Both the position numbers and the translations under genes were made by a program. Below are positions 63,435-64,000 of a DNA stretch of 64,000 nt, one piece after another; positions within the stretch are counted from its first letter, which is position 1, and each line of letters starts with the position of its first letter. This stretch comes from a bacterium (GTDB lineage Bacteria; Pseudomonadota; Gammaproteobacteria; Burkholderiales; Burkholderiaceae_C), in NCBI GenBank assembly GCA_030824555.1, contig JAVBXK010000028.1, forward strand, positions 1 to 64,000, read 5' to 3'. The notes beneath the pieces were generated by a model. That model was not told the origin of the DNA. It made no database searches and worked only from the letters and a program-made list of their open reading frames with translations.

Positions 63435-64000
63435 TTACTGGGTGATGGCTGCACCGGCACCACGTTTGCGCATGGCCCCGATGTGTCCGCGCAGTTCGTG
63501 CACGATGTCGGTGAACTCGGGCGTGTAGGTCACTTCCAGGTCGCGGGGGCGGGGCAGGTCGATGTGGCGTTTCACCACGAACCGGCCTGGGCCTTTGCTC
63601 ATCACGTACACGGTGTCGGCCAGGAACACGCTTTCGCGCAGGTCGTGCGTGACCAGAATGACGTTGAATTTCTGCGTGGCCTGCAGGTCGCGCAGCGTGC
63701 ACCACAGCTCTTCGCGGGTGAACGCATCGAGTGCGCCAAAGGGCTCGTCCAGCAGCAGCATTTTGGGTTCGTGGATGAGCGCGCGGCAAATGCTGGCGCG
63801 CTGTTGCATGCCACCCGACAGCTGCCACGGAAACTTCTTTTCCATGCCACCCAGGCCCACGCTTTCCAGCAGCCTGCTGGCGCGGGCCTCGTATTCCTTG
63901 CGTTTGGCCTTGAACTGGCTGCGGTGTGGCTCCACGATTTCCAGTGGCAGCAGCACGTTGTCGAGCGTGGTGCGCCACGGCAACAGCGACGGTGCCTGGA
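63435..64000 (-). CDS. ABC transporter ATP-binding protein, 3' part
   Basis: The frame runs off the right edge; 187 codons are visible. It enters with QAPSLLPWRTTLDNVLLPL (the Q-loop region of nitrate/sulfonate-type ATPases). The signature is QLSGGMQQRASICRALIHE and Walker B is MLLLDEPFGALDAF, with the switch His in VTHDLRESV. Walker A lies outside the window. It pairs with the permease 30 bases downstream. The internal ATG at 63983 is not the start. Confidence 0.88.
   Translation of the reverse strand, partial: QAPSLLPWRTTLDNVLLPLEIVEPHRSQFKAKRKEYEARASRLLESVGLGGMEKKFPWQLSGGMQQRASICRALIHEPKMLLLDEPFGALDAFTREELWCTLRDLQATQKFNVILVTHDLRESVFLADTVYVMSKGPGRFVVKRHIDLPRPRDLEVTYTPEFTDIVHELRGHIGAMRKRGAGAAITQ

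Overview
The window looks like a chromosomal segment of a GC-rich Burkholderiales bacterium, most likely of the Comamonadaceae. The evidence is the beta-type FlhD start at the left edge, CcoG, a UrtABCDE plus urease gene set, a MocR-type regulator, and two families of short palindromic repeats of a kind I associate with that family. Taxonomy is inferred from gene content and sequence style only.

Layout. 1-1021: 5' end of flhD (minus strand), a long non-coding stretch and a tRNA-Ser. 1047-4722: a GntR/FCD regulator divergent from a translationally coupled pair, a Rieske oxygenase and a glutamine-synthetase-like ligase, with a perfect palindrome between them. 4762-13378: FabMG-like reductase, small membrane protein, aspartate kinase, thioredoxin-like protein, CcoG, MocR regulator, a decayed antitoxin, a DsrE-like lipoprotein. 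12719-22537: urease genes on the minus strand (ureA, ureJ, ureB, ureC, then ureE-ureF and ureG). They are interrupted between ureC and ureE by a chimeric restriction-gene remnant, a long GAPDH, a secreted protein and a parDE toxin-antitoxin pair. 22624-27571: a nucleobase-transporter/histidine-kinase hybrid and its LuxR-type response regulator, divergent from ureA. 27699-34693: PAS, GGDEF-EAL and CheB-CheR signalling proteins. 34939-40603: cytochrome b561, two YceI proteins, a ProQ/FinO protein and an NHL-repeat protein. 40608-44235: GGDEF-EAL, an alanine-rich protein and a DUF4397-type lipoprotein. 44518-53998: urtA, then a zeta-like toxin pair, an EAL protein, a YcgR-like protein and a small lipoprotein, then urtBCDE. 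54059-61074: a peptide-type binding protein and two large GGDEF proteins. 61218-64000: ureD, a nucleoside deaminase and an ABC permease/ATPase.

How it fits together. UrtABCDE imports urea, UreABC hydrolyses it, UreDEFG and UreJ supply and insert nickel. All parts are present, but the locus is broken into five blocks with ureD about 39 kb from ureA. The most attractive candidate for an undescribed system is the NCS1-transporter-fused hybrid kinase with its LuxR-type regulator beside ureA. A palindrome, TACGCC-N4-GGCGTA, lies upstream of both urtA and urtB, and a degenerate copy lies between ureA and the kinase gene. This suggests one regulator joins urea uptake and hydrolysis. Other points of note are a frameshift that fuses UreE to UreF, a DUF1016-HsdR chimera, and a dense set of cyclic-di-GMP genes interleaved with the urea genes.
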